Shown here in pieces: positions 16,710 through 25,875 of a DNA stretch of 64,000 bases. The stretch's first letter is position 1. Every line of letters starts with the position of its first letter. The notes below the pieces were generated by a model. The model saw only the letters and a program-made list of their open reading frames with translations, made no database searches and was not told where the DNA came from. This stretch comes from Henriciella sp. (lineage in GTDB: Bacteria > Pseudomonadota > Alphaproteobacteria > Caulobacterales > Hyphomonadaceae), in NCBI GenBank assembly GCA_021776655.1, contig JAJFFK010000030.1, positions 1-64,000 on the forward strand. The letters run 5' to 3'. Made by a program: the position numbers and the translations under genes.

Positions 16710-17615
16710 TCAGCGTCCACGCTGACCGTTCTGGCGGGCCCGATCAATAAACTCGTCGCAGAGGCCGAGACTATCTGGTGCCACAACAATTTGAGTGCCC
16801 TTGGTGAAGGCATTTTCACAAGCAATCAGGGCGCGTTGGAAGCGGAAGAACTCAGCGTCCTTCTGGTAGGCCTGCGCGTAAATGTCGTTACGCTGAGCAT
16901 CACCATCACCGCGAATGATCTCTGATTCGCGCCGGGCATTGGCCAGAGTAACCGTGCGGTCTTTCTCGGCTGTCGCAGTAATTTCCTGGGCATCACGATC
17001 CCCGCGTGCCCGAATTTCTTCGGCTTCCTGCTGGCGTGTGGCCTCCATCCGCTGGAACACGCGCACGGACACATCCGCCGGCAAGTCGACACGTTTGATC
17101 CGGACATCGATGATGTTGATACCACGACCGGCAATCGACGCGCTGAGCGTATCGCGAATTAGATCCATCAATTCAGAGCGCTGCCCAGAGATAATCTCCT
17201 CGGGAAGCTTGGTTCCAAGAGCGTTGCGAATCGCCGTTTCAGAGAAGCGGCCAAGCTGTAGCTCGCCTTCCGATTGCGTCCCCAATCTACGGTAAAATTC
17301 CAGCGGATCCGAGATTTGCCAGCGCACGAAGGCATCAACGAGAAGCTGCTCCTGGTTTGACGCAAATATTTCGATGTTTGGCACATCCAGGCCAAGGTTT
17401 CGGCGATCATAAGTCACGATCGACTGAATGTATGGAACTTTGAATTTCAAACCCGCCTCATTGTCCGTAGACGCTGGATCATTATACGCCTGAACCACCC
17501 GGCCAACTTGCAGGACCAGTGATTGCTGGCGTTGATCGACAATGAAAAAGGAATTGAGCAGTGAAACCACTGCAATGACGATGGCAACAATGCCAAGAAT
17601 ACCAAAGGGTTTCAT
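16710..17615 (-). CDS. hflC: HflC, protease modulator (SPFH domain)
   Basis: A 301-residue membrane-anchored prohibitin-like protein. One N-terminal helix (about residues 5-26) leaves the rest in the periplasm, as known for HflC; the SPFH/Band-7 domain spans roughly 25-215 with FQRMEATRQQEAEEIRARGD at its coiled end. With HflK it forms a large cage around the FtsH AAA protease and moderates its action on membrane proteins. It starts three bases after hflK ends. Confidence 0.93.
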   Translation of the reverse strand: MKPFGILGIVAIVIAVVSLLNSFFIVDQRQQSLVLQVGRVVQAYNDPASTDNEAGLKFKVPYIQSIVTYDRRNLGLDVPNIEIFASNQEQLLVDAFVRWQISDPLEFYRRLGTQSEGELQLGRFSETAIRNALGTKLPEEIISGQRSELMDLIRDTLSASIAGRGINIIDVRIKRVDLPADVSVRVFQRMEATRQQEAEEIRARGDRDAQEITATAEKDRTVTLANARRESEIIRGDGDAQRNDIYAQAYQKDAEFFRFQRALIACENAFTKGTQIVVAPDSLGLCDEFIDRARQNGQRGR

Positions 17616-17618
17616 GAT

Positions 17619-18764
17619 CTAGTTCCCTCCTTCGCTGCGGCTGACACGATCAAGCGGCAGATATGGAACCGCGCCTGAATCGCTGTCGAGAATAAGTTTG
17701 TCGGCTTGGGCGAGTACCCGTTCCATGGTTTCCAGATACATCCGTTCGCGTGTCACCTGCGGTGCTTTGCGATACTCGGTCAGGATCTGCTCGAAACGGC
17801 TGGCTTCACCGGTTGCATCTGCAACCACCTGATCGCGGTACGCCGAGGCGTCTTGCAATATTTGCAAAGCCTGACCTTCGGCCCGGTTGACGATACCATT
17901 GCGATATTCATTGGCCTCCTGAATTTTCCTTTCAGCGTCCTGACCAGCATTAATCACGTCAATAAAGGCATCCCGAACTGGGCCCGGCTGGCGCGCGTCT
18001 TGAATCTCGACATTCTCGATATTCACACCGGCATCGTAATCGGTCATGAGTTGCTGCAACTGTGCTCTGACGTTGTCCTGAATCTCGATCCGGCCGGTTG
18101 TGATGACAGCATTCAGTGTCGATTTTCCAACCACTTCGCGCATCACACTTTCGGCAGCATCCTTAACCAGCTTGCTGTCCTGATTGTTACGCCCATCGTG
18201 ATCAACTTTGAGGATAAAGTCTTCCGGGGCCTCGCCATCATAATACCAGAACACTGTGAACTGTACGTCAACGATGTTTTCGTCACCGGTCAACATCAGA
18301 CGCTCATCATCATTTGTGCCAATCGATGTCCGGTTCTGGCTTTCCGACGCGAGAATCTCATGCGTCTCAATTGGGGAGGGCAGATGAACATGAAAGCCAG
18401 GCGTGAAATTCTTCTGATATTCGCCGAAGCGGAACACTGCGGCGCGTTCGCCCTCGTCAACAATAACAATGCCTGTCGCCAGCCAGGCCACCAGCGCGAC
18501 CACACCAAGGATCAGGAAACTGCCTGGTCCAAAGCTCGGGCCTTTACGCCCACCGCTTCCGCCGCCATTGCCGCGCCGGGAAAAGCGTTCCTGCATGCGG
18601 CGCATCTGATCTTCAAGATCAGGGCCTTTGCCACCGCCAGGACGGTTCCAAGGAGAGCCCTTGTCATCGCCGCCATTATTCGATCCGCCGCCCCATGGGC
18701 CGCCATTGGCTTTCGGGGCATCATTCTCGCCCGTGCCATTATCGTTATCGTCGTTCCAGGGCAT
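17619..18764 (-). CDS. hflK: HflK, protease modulator (SPFH domain)
   Basis: A 381-residue partner of HflC. It opens with a Gly/Asn/Asp-rich cytoplasmic tail (MPWNDDNDNGTGENDAPKAN and on), typical of HflK, then one transmembrane helix near residues 82-102 (SFLILGVVALVAWLATGIVI) and the SPFH domain. Known partner of FtsH. First gene of the hflK-hflC block, divergent from mrp. Confidence 0.94.
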   Translation of the reverse strand: MPWNDDNDNGTGENDAPKANGGPWGGGSNNGGDDKGSPWNRPGGGKGPDLEDQMRRMQERFSRRGNGGGSGGRKGPSFGPGSFLILGVVALVAWLATGIVIVDEGERAAVFRFGEYQKNFTPGFHVHLPSPIETHEILASESQNRTSIGTNDDERLMLTGDENIVDVQFTVFWYYDGEAPEDFILKVDHDGRNNQDSKLVKDAAESVMREVVGKSTLNAVITTGRIEIQDNVRAQLQQLMTDYDAGVNIENVEIQDARQPGPVRDAFIDVINAGQDAERKIQEANEYRNGIVNRAEGQALQILQDASAYRDQVVADATGEASRFEQILTEYRKAPQVTRERMYLETMERVLAQADKLILDSDSGAVPYLPLDRVSRSEGGN

Positions 18765-18858
18765 CGCCCCTCCTTCTGGATCACACCAGTTATCTGGTTT
18801 TTATTGCGCTTAGAGCTTATTTGTCTACGCACAAGCCTCTCATCAAGGATCATAGCCC

Positions 18859-20070
18859 ATGTTTTGGGATAAAAAACAACGTAAACCACTTAGCGAAGCA
18901 ACAATTCGCGCCGCTTTGGGTGACCCGGACTGGCTGTCAGGCATTACCATTGCTGATGATGGGCGCGTGACCATCGTGATCGAAGCGGACCCGAGCGACA
19001 TGGCGCGCAGTGAAACAAACCGCGTCGAGTCCGAGATTCGCATTATGGCGATGACAGGCGTGACGCAGGTCAATGCCGTGCTGACTGCGGAAAAATCCCC
19101 AGGTGGCGCGCCTGCTCCCGCTGCGCGATCTATTCCAACGGTCAAAGCCGGGCCTTCAGTCCGGCGCGTCAAAAAGGGTGCGCGGCTGTCGGATGAAGCC
19201 ATGTCGCAAGCTGATCCCGGCGCGAAACCTGGATTACCGCCGATCCCCGGTATTTCCCGCATCCTTGTGGTCGCCAGTGCCAAAGGCGGTGTCGGCAAAT
19301 CTACCGTCGCGGTCAATCTCGCCGCTGCCTTCGCCAAGCAGGGCTTGCGGGTCGGGCTACTTGATGCCGATATATACGGGCCGAGCATTCCGACCATGTT
19401 GGGCACTTTGGACGCCAGCCCGCAAACCAATTCAGACGGCAAACTGGTGCCAATTCTGGCTCACGGCATTCATACTTTGTCGATCGGTTACCTGACCGAC
19501 CCGGACGCCCCGATGATCTGGCGCGGCCCGATCGTGCAGTCTGCGATTATGCAAATGTTGAACGATGCCGCTTGGGGCGACTCCGATGATCCTTTGGATC
19601 TGCTGATCATTGATACGCCTCCAGGCACCGGTGAAGCCCAACTCACTTTGGCTCAGAAAGTCCCGGTAACAGCGGCTCTGATCGTGACGACACCTCAGGA
19701 TATCGCGCTGGCTGATGTCAAGCGCGGCGCGGCGATGTTTGCCAAAACCCATGTTCCGATCCTGGGGATTGTCGAAACCATGTCTTGGTTCGAAGACCCG
19801 GCCGGGCAGCGTCACCATTTGATGGGTGAAGGCGGCGGGCAAAGGATGGCGACACATCTGGGACTGCCCCTGATCGGCCAAATACCACTGATCCAGGCGA
19901 TCCGTGAGGCTGGAGATAGTGGCCAGCCGGTGACCCTGTCAGAGACATCGGAAAGTGGCCTGTTCACGACAATTGCGCGTGAGATCGCGCTTGGTCTCGA
20001 TGCCTTGCAAACCAAGTCACCACCAGAGATTATTTTCGACGACAAGGCCGAGCCGGTTGATCCTGTCTAA
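18859..20070 (+). CDS. apbC: Mrp/ApbC P-loop iron-sulfur cluster carrier
   Basis: A 403-residue cytosolic ATPase thought to carry and deliver Fe-S clusters. An N-terminal MIP18/DUF59 domain (about 1-80) is followed by a Pro/Ala-rich linker and the deviant Walker A KGGVGKST (142-149), then LDADIYGPSIPTMLG. The segment that in many homologues holds a CxxC cluster motif reads ETMSWFEDPAGQRHHLMGEG here, with no cysteine pair. Other alphaproteobacterial Mrp proteins are, as I recall, similarly without it. Monocistronic, divergent from hflK across about 95 bases. Confidence 0.92.
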   Translation: MFWDKKQRKPLSEATIRAALGDPDWLSGITIADDGRVTIVIEADPSDMARSETNRVESEIRIMAMTGVTQVNAVLTAEKSPGGAPAPAARSIPTVKAGPSVRRVKKGARLSDEAMSQADPGAKPGLPPIPGISRILVVASAKGGVGKSTVAVNLAAAFAKQGLRVGLLDADIYGPSIPTMLGTLDASPQTNSDGKLVPILAHGIHTLSIGYLTDPDAPMIWRGPIVQSAIMQMLNDAAWGDSDDPLDLLIIDTPPGTGEAQLTLAQKVPVTAALIVTTPQDIALADVKRGAAMFAKTHVPILGIVETMSWFEDPAGQRHHLMGEGGGQRMATHLGLPLIGQIPLIQAIREAGDSGQPVTLSETSESGLFTTIAREIALGLDALQTKSPPEIIFDDKAEPVDPV

Positions 20071-20159
20071 TTAAGAAAATTTTGATCAAATTTGCCTGAT
20101 TGAACACACTGCCTCTTGCGGATTTTGTGTCATCTTCTGGCTCTGGAAAGGGTTGAGAG

Positions 20160-20927
20160 ATGTTAGAGACCTCATCACGGCTGCACACATTCATCTACGC
20201 TGCCTTGCTGACAGTGGTGCTCATCTGTGCCTCGATCCATCTGTCGGCCTATGTCGCAACCAGTCTTGACCCGAACCAGCCATCTACCCTGATTTTCATA
20301 TCTGTGATTGTGTCAGGTGTGCTCGCCCCGCCAGCCTCATTTCTACTGGCAGTCTATTCGCACAAGCTGATTAATGTGCAGGAGCAATTGCACCTGCTGG
20401 CGACAACTGACCCATTGACCGGGCTGTTGAACCGGCGTGCCTTTGAGGTCTTTTATGATCGTGAGATTGCCCGCTACAAACGCACAGGCCAGCCTGTCGC
20501 CCTGCTTGTGCTTGATCTTGATCACTTCAAATTCGTCAACAATGCCCACGGTCATGCTGGCGGCGATATCGCCCTGCGCAAGCTTGCAGAATGCCTGCGT
20601 TCATCCATTCGCTATGGCACGGATGAGGTCGCTCGCTGGGGCGGCGAGGAATTCACAATCTTGTTGACCAATACGGGGCGTGACACCGCCATTCGCGCCG
20701 CCTTGCGCTTCCGTCGGCAAATTGAAACTCTGCTGATAGAGCATGATGGCCAGACGATAAAACTGACCGCGAGTTTCGGCATTACCGTCTGCGATGAAAA
20801 AGAATCGCTAGAGGACGCTGTCGCGCGGGCTGACAAGTGCTTGCGCCAGGCCAAATCACACGGCCGCAACAAAGTTGTCGCGTTCCCGGAATTGGCCGAC
20901 AAGCTGCAAAGCGAACAGGCCGCGTAG
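20160..20927 (+). CDS. Membrane-bound diguanylate cyclase (GGDEF)
   Basis: A 255-residue protein making cyclic di-GMP from two GTP. Two hydrophobic helices (about 12-32 and 43-66) anchor it; the GGDEF domain fills 80-245, with TTDPLTGLLNRR, DLDHFK (119-124) and the active-site GGEEF (161-165). The A-site is intact so activity is expected. The inhibitory I-site, normally RxxD nine residues before GGEEF, reads RYGTD (RxxxD), so product inhibition may be lost or changed. No sensor domain beyond the helices. Its stop is three bases from the convergent SMP-30 gene. Confidence 0.9.
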   Translation: MLETSSRLHTFIYAALLTVVLICASIHLSAYVATSLDPNQPSTLIFISVIVSGVLAPPASFLLAVYSHKLINVQEQLHLLATTDPLTGLLNRRAFEVFYDREIARYKRTGQPVALLVLDLDHFKFVNNAHGHAGGDIALRKLAECLRSSIRYGTDEVARWGGEEFTILLTNTGRDTAIRAALRFRRQIETLLIEHDGQTIKLTASFGITVCDEKESLEDAVARADKCLRQAKSHGRNKVVAFPELADKLQSEQAA

Positions 20928-20930
20928 CGC

Positions 20931-21839
20931 TCAAGCGTAATAGTTCAGCTTCAGGCCCGGCTCTTGCCAGCGACATTTGGCCAGTTTTCCGGTCCCTGAA
21001 AGCGTCACCCACGCATCTTTCATATCGTCGCCACCAAAGCATATATTGGTCACAAACGGATCCGGGAACGCGACATGACTGTGGTTGCCATCAGGTGTAA
21101 TCGTGGTGATCCCGCCGTTCAGAATTGTCGCAATGGTGACATGTCCAGCCGCCGTCACAGCCAGACTGTCGAAATATTGCAACCCTGGCATCGTCGCCAC
21201 AACCCGGCCTTTATTGAACGGCGAAGCGGCTGTGACCTGACCTGGTTGCTCAAGATCAAACGCCCATAAGCGCCCGGTCATTGTGTCGGCCATATAGACC
21301 ACACGCTCGTCAGGTGACAGGCCAACCCCGTTGGGTGAGGTATAGTGGAAATCCAGTTCTTTCGCTTCGCTCGCACCGTTTGCCAGATAGAACAGGCCGC
21401 CAAGGTCGCGGTGGCGCGGATAGGTCTTGCCATGATCTGTAAAATACAGGTTGCCGTCGCGATCAAAGACCAGATCATTTGGCCCTTTCAGCGCAGACCC
21501 TTCAACTGTATCGAGCACCCGTTCAACCTTGCCTGTAGCCAGATCGACCCGCTCAATCCGGCCACCAGAATAGTCGTCCGGGCAGTTGCCTGGCACCAGT
21601 AAGCCGTCCATCTGATTGTATATGAACCCGCCATTATTGCAGACCCACAGCGCCCCGTCCGGCCCGATCGCGGCACCGTTGGGACCGCCGCCGGGAGTAG
21701 CAATCACTTCAGTTTTTCCATCGCCCCAGACCCGGGTAATCGTTCCGCGCGCAATCTCGACCAGAATGATCGAACCATCCTGCATAATGACCGGCCCTTC
21801 AGGAAACTGCAGGCCCTCAGCAACAATCTCAATGTCCAT
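20931..21839 (-). CDS. SMP-30/gluconolactonase-like beta-propeller hydrolase
   Basis: A 302-residue protein of the SGL/SMP-30 family, metal-dependent lactonases acting on sugar lactones. Visible repeats of the six-bladed propeller include the GPNDLVFDRDGNLYFTD stretch (around 105-121), LSPDERVVYMADT, and GGPNGAAIGPDGALWVCN. The substrate is unknown. An in-frame ATG at 21899 would add 20 residues; the ATG at 21839 fits the family start (MDIEIVAEGLQFPEGPV). It may form a two-gene unit with folA upstream, 80 bases away. Confidence 0.85.
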   Translation of the reverse strand: MDIEIVAEGLQFPEGPVIMQDGSIILVEIARGTITRVWGDGKTEVIATPGGGPNGAAIGPDGALWVCNNGGFIYNQMDGLLVPGNCPDDYSGGRIERVDLATGKVERVLDTVEGSALKGPNDLVFDRDGNLYFTDHGKTYPRHRDLGGLFYLANGASEAKELDFHYTSPNGVGLSPDERVVYMADTMTGRLWAFDLEQPGQVTAASPFNKGRVVATMPGLQYFDSLAVTAAGHVTIATILNGGITTITPDGNHSHVAFPDPFVTNICFGGDDMKDAWVTLSGTGKLAKCRWQEPGLKLNYYA

Positions 21840-21919
21840 AATGTCCTCGCGTTGATGTTCTGGAAAATCGACTTTGCTTTGGCTTCGGGCCGACGGCAAG
21901 CCTGACCTAGCGGAGCCAT

Positions 21920-22441
21920 TTACACTTTACGCTTCAGAACCTTGATGTGGAAAGGAAACTCATTGCGCGCGTCAGCTTCGACTTTGCGATTGGACATAAC
22001 CTCAAATGCGTTCTCGTCAAAGGCCGGGAAGAAGGCGTCACCGTCGACCTCGGTTTCAACCTCTGTCAGATAAAGAAGGTCAGCGGTTTGGATGGCTGCA
22101 GCATACAAGGCCTCACCGCCAACCACGAACACTTCCGGCTTGCCAGCCGCCCTCGCCAAGGCCCGGCCAGCCTCGATAGCAGGGAGAATTGAGGTGTGAA
22201 CGCGCGCGCCAGGTGCTCGAAAGGTCCAGTCGCGGGTCAGCACGATATTCTCACGTTTAGGCAAAGGTCGGCGCGGCAGGCTGTCCCAGGTTTTGCGGCC
22301 CATAATGATCGGGTGGCCCTCGGTCATTGACTTGAAGAAAGCCAGATCGTCAGCCAGCCGCCACGGCAGTTTGCCGTCTTTTCCAATTGCGCCGTTTTGC
22401 GATCGCGCCGCAATCAGAGAGAGTTTGATCGATGATATCAA
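21920..22441 (-). CDS. folA: Dihydrofolate reductase
   Basis: A 173-residue NADPH-dependent reductase producing tetrahydrofolate. It has LIAARSQNGAIGKDGKLPW, the catalytic acidic pair D31/D32 in WRLADDLAFF, the NADPH motif GRKTWDSLP and VVGGEALY. Length is normal for chromosomal FolA. No thyA lies in the window. Confidence 0.94.
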   Translation of the reverse strand: MISSIKLSLIAARSQNGAIGKDGKLPWRLADDLAFFKSMTEGHPIIMGRKTWDSLPRRPLPKRENIVLTRDWTFRAPGARVHTSILPAIEAGRALARAAGKPEVFVVGGEALYAAAIQTADLLYLTEVETEVDGDAFFPAFDENAFEVMSNRKVEADARNEFPFHIKVLKRKV

Positions 22442-22565
22442 CGCTTAAGTTCCAATCAGAAGGGCCCACCCATCTGTAAACAATGCTAGTCTCGTTCGGG
22501 CTATTGCTACAAGTACTTGGCTCGCGATAGATGCGATGTTTTGTTGCACAAGAGACAGGTCCGAC

Positions 22566-23339
22566 ATGCTGCCCGATACACTAGACGCCTTTATCGGATT
22601 TGCGACCAATAATCGCCCCTACCTGTTGCTCCCGGTTTGCGCGGCTTTCATTGCGACGCTGGTCGGCCTGCACAAATTGGGCGGACGCGGCTGGGCGATC
22701 ATCTATGTCGCGATGATCCCGTTCTTGAACTGGTCATTTGGCGTTGTTCCGAATATGCAATTTGTCGGCCCGTGGGCGCTCGAGATACCTAAAGCGTTCG
22801 GGTTCGGTGATATTGCGTCCTATTTTTCGCTGGTCAGTGCGGGCGAAGATCCCCATCCCGGCGGGCTGCAACTGCATCCCCTGACGCTGATCACGGGTCT
22901 GGTCTTCGTGATCCGTGACTTTGTTCAGCGCGAGATGAAGCAGATGGTTCTGGTGGCGATGGCCGTCGCTCTGCTCTGGTCGATGTATTATGCCTGGATC
23001 GTCATCGTCATCGCATCAGGCTTGGCTTTCTTTGTCTCTGAGTTTTTCGATTGGCTGCTCTTCACATTCAGCAAGATGAAACTGTCCAAACGAATTTTGT
23101 GGTCGAGCGCGGTTGCGACGCCAATCGACACGAGTATTTTTCTCTACGGTGCTGATCTCGCCAAACAACTGAAATACGGACTTGAGGCTGGCAACACATT
23201 CACGCTGGCCAATTGGATCGTGTTCATGACCGGCAAGATGGTCGGCGCTGTGGTCGTGTCGCACTTGGTGCGCCGACGCGAGGATGCCGGCAAGATCAAT
23301 CCTTACGATGACATCCCAGCCCAGTCAGCCGCGCTTTAA
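22566..23339 (+). CDS. VUT-family (queuosine-precursor-transporter-like) membrane protein
   Basis: A 257-residue protein with six or so transmembrane helices. The segment VIRDFVQREM (near 118-127), then ASGLAFFVSEFFDWLLFT (near 158-175) and SSAVATPIDTSIFLYG (near 187-202) match the conserved features of the VUT/YhhQ (DUF165) family, which imports 7-cyano-7-deazaguanine-type queuosine precursors. Substrate here is inferred from family only; no queuosine genes are nearby, and the N-terminal part is longer than in YhhQ. Start at 22566 follows an AGACAGG purine stretch; an ATG at 22536 is an alternative. Its stop overlaps the convergent gene's stop. Confidence 0.65.
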   Translation: MLPDTLDAFIGFATNNRPYLLLPVCAAFIATLVGLHKLGGRGWAIIYVAMIPFLNWSFGVVPNMQFVGPWALEIPKAFGFGDIASYFSLVSAGEDPHPGGLQLHPLTLITGLVFVIRDFVQREMKQMVLVAMAVALLWSMYYAWIVIVIASGLAFFVSEFFDWLLFTFSKMKLSKRILWSSAVATPIDTSIFLYGADLAKQLKYGLEAGNTFTLANWIVFMTGKMVGAVVVSHLVRRREDAGKINPYDDIPAQSAAL

Positions 23340-24922
23340 GCCGGGGTGAAACTGCCTGCCTGCGCCATGTTCCATTCAGCGCCAAGATGGGTCATCGCCG
23401 CATCTTCCAGCAAGATGCCACGATCCAGAAGTTTGTAAGCTCTATGACCCGGCTCTGTGATGTCTTCGGTGATCCGGTGCATGATATGGCGCGGGGTCAG
23501 CTCGCTCGGATGCTCGCACCCGGCCGCGCCGATCACCTCCATCAGCGCTGCGACTGTATTCTTGTGAAAGTTGAACACACGATCCGCCTTGTCAGCGACA
23601 ACCAGACCACGCTGGCGGCCCTGATCGGTGGTGGCAATCCCGGTCGGGCAGGTATTCTTGTGGCAATTCAGCGATTGAATACAGCCCAGCGAAAACATGA
23701 ACCCACGTGCCGAGTTGACCCAATCAGCGCCCAAAGCCAGCGACGACGCCATCGCAAAGGCCGACACCTGCTTGCCGCTCACCGCCAATCGAACCTGATC
23801 TTTCAAGCCACATCCAACGAGCGCATTGCGGGCCAGAACCAGCCCAGCGCGCAAGGGTGAGCCGACATGGTCGAGAAACTCCGCCGGGGCCGCGCCGGTG
23901 CCGCCTTCCGCGCCATCAATCACAATGAAGTCGGGACGGATGCCGGTCTCCAGCATCGCCTTGCAAATCGCCAGAAACTCCCAGCGATTGCCGATACAGA
24001 GCTTGAAACCCGTTGGTTTGCCGCCAGATAGCTCCCGCAGCTCTGCGACATATTCGAGCAGACCGATCGGGGTCGAAAACGCCGTATGCGCGGGCGGCGA
24101 ATAGCAGGTCTGGCCAACCGGAATACCGCGCGCCTCGGCAATTTCCGGCGTCACTTTCGCGCCCGGTAAAACGCCGCCATGTCCGGGCTTTGCGCCTTGT
24201 GATAGCTTGATCTCGATCATCTTGATTTGATCCAGGCTGGCGGTTTCAGCAAACTGCGCCGGATCGAAACTGCCATCCTTCGCCCGGCAGCCGAAATAAC
24301 CTGAACCCAATTCCCAGACCAGATCGCCGCCGCCGGCCCGGTGATAGCGCGAGGCTCCGCCTTCGCCGGTATCGTGATAGAAGCCGCCTTTCGCCGCGCC
24401 CCGGTTCAGTGCTTCAATCGCGTGGGCACCGAGGGCGCCAAAACTCATCGCGGAAATGTTCAGCACGCTGGCGGAATAAGGTTTCGCAGTGCCCGGTGCC
24501 CCGACCAAAACACGCGGGTTTTTATCTTCCGGATGCAAGGCGGTAACCGAATGCGACAGCCATTCATAAGGCGGCTTATCGATATCAAGGTGGCTGCCAA
24601 ACGGCTCAACCGAGGAGACGTCCTTGGCACGGCGATAGACCATCGCGCGCTCTTCATGATTGAACGGGCGGCCTTCGGTTTCGCTCTCGACAATATAGGC
24701 GCGAAAGAATGGCCGCAGCTCCTCTGCAATCCAGCGAATGCGGGCCACAATCGGAAAGTTGCGCCACAGCGCATGGCGCGTCTGGACCAGATCATACAGC
24801 CCGATCAGGACCAAAAATCCAAACACCAAGCCAGGTACCGCCAACCAAGGCAAAGCGCCAAAGCCGATCATGCACAATGCAAGGGCGAAAACCGCAGCGA
24901 CTAGAGGCAAATAACGATACAT
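23336..24922 (-). CDS. FMN-binding glutamate synthase family protein (GltB2-like, membrane-anchored)
   Basis: A 528-residue protein. Two hydrophobic helices occupy about residues 4-48, then a cytoplasmic domain resembling the central FMN/Fe-S part of glutamate synthase. Seen are VLNISAMSFGALG, the KPGHGGVLPG motif, the GTGAAP signature and the cysteine cluster LGCIQSLNCHKNTCPTG that would bind a 3Fe-4S cluster. It lacks the glutaminase domain of true GltB, so it cannot be a complete glutamate synthase. Members are widespread with no established role. The start at 24922 gives the two-helix anchor directly; it is divergent from the phosphodiesterase gene. Confidence 0.85.
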   Translation of the reverse strand: MYRYLPLVAAVFALALCMIGFGALPWLAVPGLVFGFLVLIGLYDLVQTRHALWRNFPIVARIRWIAEELRPFFRAYIVESETEGRPFNHEERAMVYRRAKDVSSVEPFGSHLDIDKPPYEWLSHSVTALHPEDKNPRVLVGAPGTAKPYSASVLNISAMSFGALGAHAIEALNRGAAKGGFYHDTGEGGASRYHRAGGGDLVWELGSGYFGCRAKDGSFDPAQFAETASLDQIKMIEIKLSQGAKPGHGGVLPGAKVTPEIAEARGIPVGQTCYSPPAHTAFSTPIGLLEYVAELRELSGGKPTGFKLCIGNRWEFLAICKAMLETGIRPDFIVIDGAEGGTGAAPAEFLDHVGSPLRAGLVLARNALVGCGLKDQVRLAVSGKQVSAFAMASSLALGADWVNSARGFMFSLGCIQSLNCHKNTCPTGIATTDQGRQRGLVVADKADRVFNFHKNTVAALMEVIGAAGCEHPSELTPRHIMHRITEDITEPGHRAYKLLDRGILLEDAAMTHLGAEWNMAQAGSFTPA

Positions 24923-25033
24923 AGAATCAGCCGCCCCGGTTAGCTCGTCGCCCCAACCTAGCCATGCCGGACGCACGGTCAATTGACACTTTCTGGCGCG
25001 GGCGCGAGACAGGATGCAAGTCATCACTAGGCT

Positions 25034-25047
25034 GGAGAAACAACATT
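25034..25047 (+). promoter_or_regulatory. Shine-Dalgarno placing a likely AUU start for the phosphodiesterase
   Basis: GGAG at 25034-25037 lies seven bases before the in-frame ATT at 25045. The ATT begins the residues IRILQITDLHI, exactly where homologues start with MRILQITDLHI. The upstream ATG at 24964 has no such site. Confidence 0.55.
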
Positions 25048-25875
25048 CGTATTCTGCAAATCACCGACCTGCATATTCTTCCCGAAGCGGACACAAAACT
25101 CTATGGCGTAGACACGTATCGGTCCCTGCAAAGCGTTCTGGCATCCGCCTTCGCGCTGGACCACGCGCCTGAAGCGATCATTGCCTCTGGCGATCTTGCC
25201 GAAGATGGATCGCAGGCGTCGTATCGCCGCTTGCAGGACGTGCTGGCAGCGACAGGACTCCCGGTTTTTGTGTTGCCTGGCAACCATGATGACGTCGCCA
25301 ATATGGAGCAGGCCTTGGTCGGTGGCTCTATCAAGATGCAGACAGCCCATAGCACTGGCGGATGGAAATTGGTGTTCCTCAATTCGCAGATTCCGGGTGA
25401 AAGCCACGGCCGAGTGACAGATGATGCCCTGCGGGCCTTGCGAGACGATCTTGAGAACAATCCTGATACGCAGTATCTGATCGCGCTTCATCATCCCCCG
25501 ATTGCGCCTTGCCAACATCCCGTATGCCAGCTTGAAGCGGCTGATGACTTTCTAGATTCTTTGGGCGCGTTTGCGAATGTCAAAGCTGTGATCTCAGGCC
25601 ATGCGCATTTGGAGGATACGACCCTGCGCGGCCACCTCACGCTGATGACGACACCTGCGACCTGCGCCCAGGCCAGCCATGGCGTGACGCCAAAAACAGA
25701 CACGCAAACCTGGGGCGTACAGGCCGACCTAGATCTGGCCTATGACGATTTCAAAGCGACACATCGGGTTGACCCAACACGCCACGGCTATCGCATTCTG
25801 GACTTGTTGCCAGACGGGAGCTTCACAACCCAAGTGCACTGGGTCGCAAGTCAGAAACCGTTCAGCACGCCGTAG
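25045..25875 (+). CDS. cpdA: Metallophosphoesterase, CpdA/Icc-like 3',5'-cyclic-AMP phosphodiesterase
   Basis: A calcineurin-fold phosphoesterase, about 276 residues from the preferred AUU start (303 from the ATG at 24964). All five metal-binding blocks are visible in order: DLH, GDLAEDG, GNHDD, HHPP and GHAHLEDT, each conserved. CpdA homologues degrade cAMP; other nucleotide or phospholipid diesters are possible. The region between 24964 and 25045 reads as an unrelated 27-residue extension without a ribosome site, so I favour ATT at 25045. Its 3' end overlaps the convergent acyl-CoA dehydrogenase gene by 25 bases. Confidence 0.8.
   Translation: MRILQITDLHILPEADTKLYGVDTYRSLQSVLASAFALDHAPEAIIASGDLAEDGSQASYRRLQDVLAATGLPVFVLPGNHDDVANMEQALVGGSIKMQTAHSTGGWKLVFLNSQIPGESHGRVTDDALRALRDDLENNPDTQYLIALHHPPIAPCQHPVCQLEAADDFLDSLGAFANVKAVISGHAHLEDTTLRGHLTLMTTPATCAQASHGVTPKTDTQTWGVQADLDLAYDDFKATHRVDPTRHGYRILDLLPDGSFTTQVHWVASQKPFSTP

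Noticed and set aside
18859-20070. Mrp without a CxxC pair, considered a damaged gene
   Set aside because: The protein is full length with intact Walker A; absence of the pair is usual for this lineage as far as I recall.
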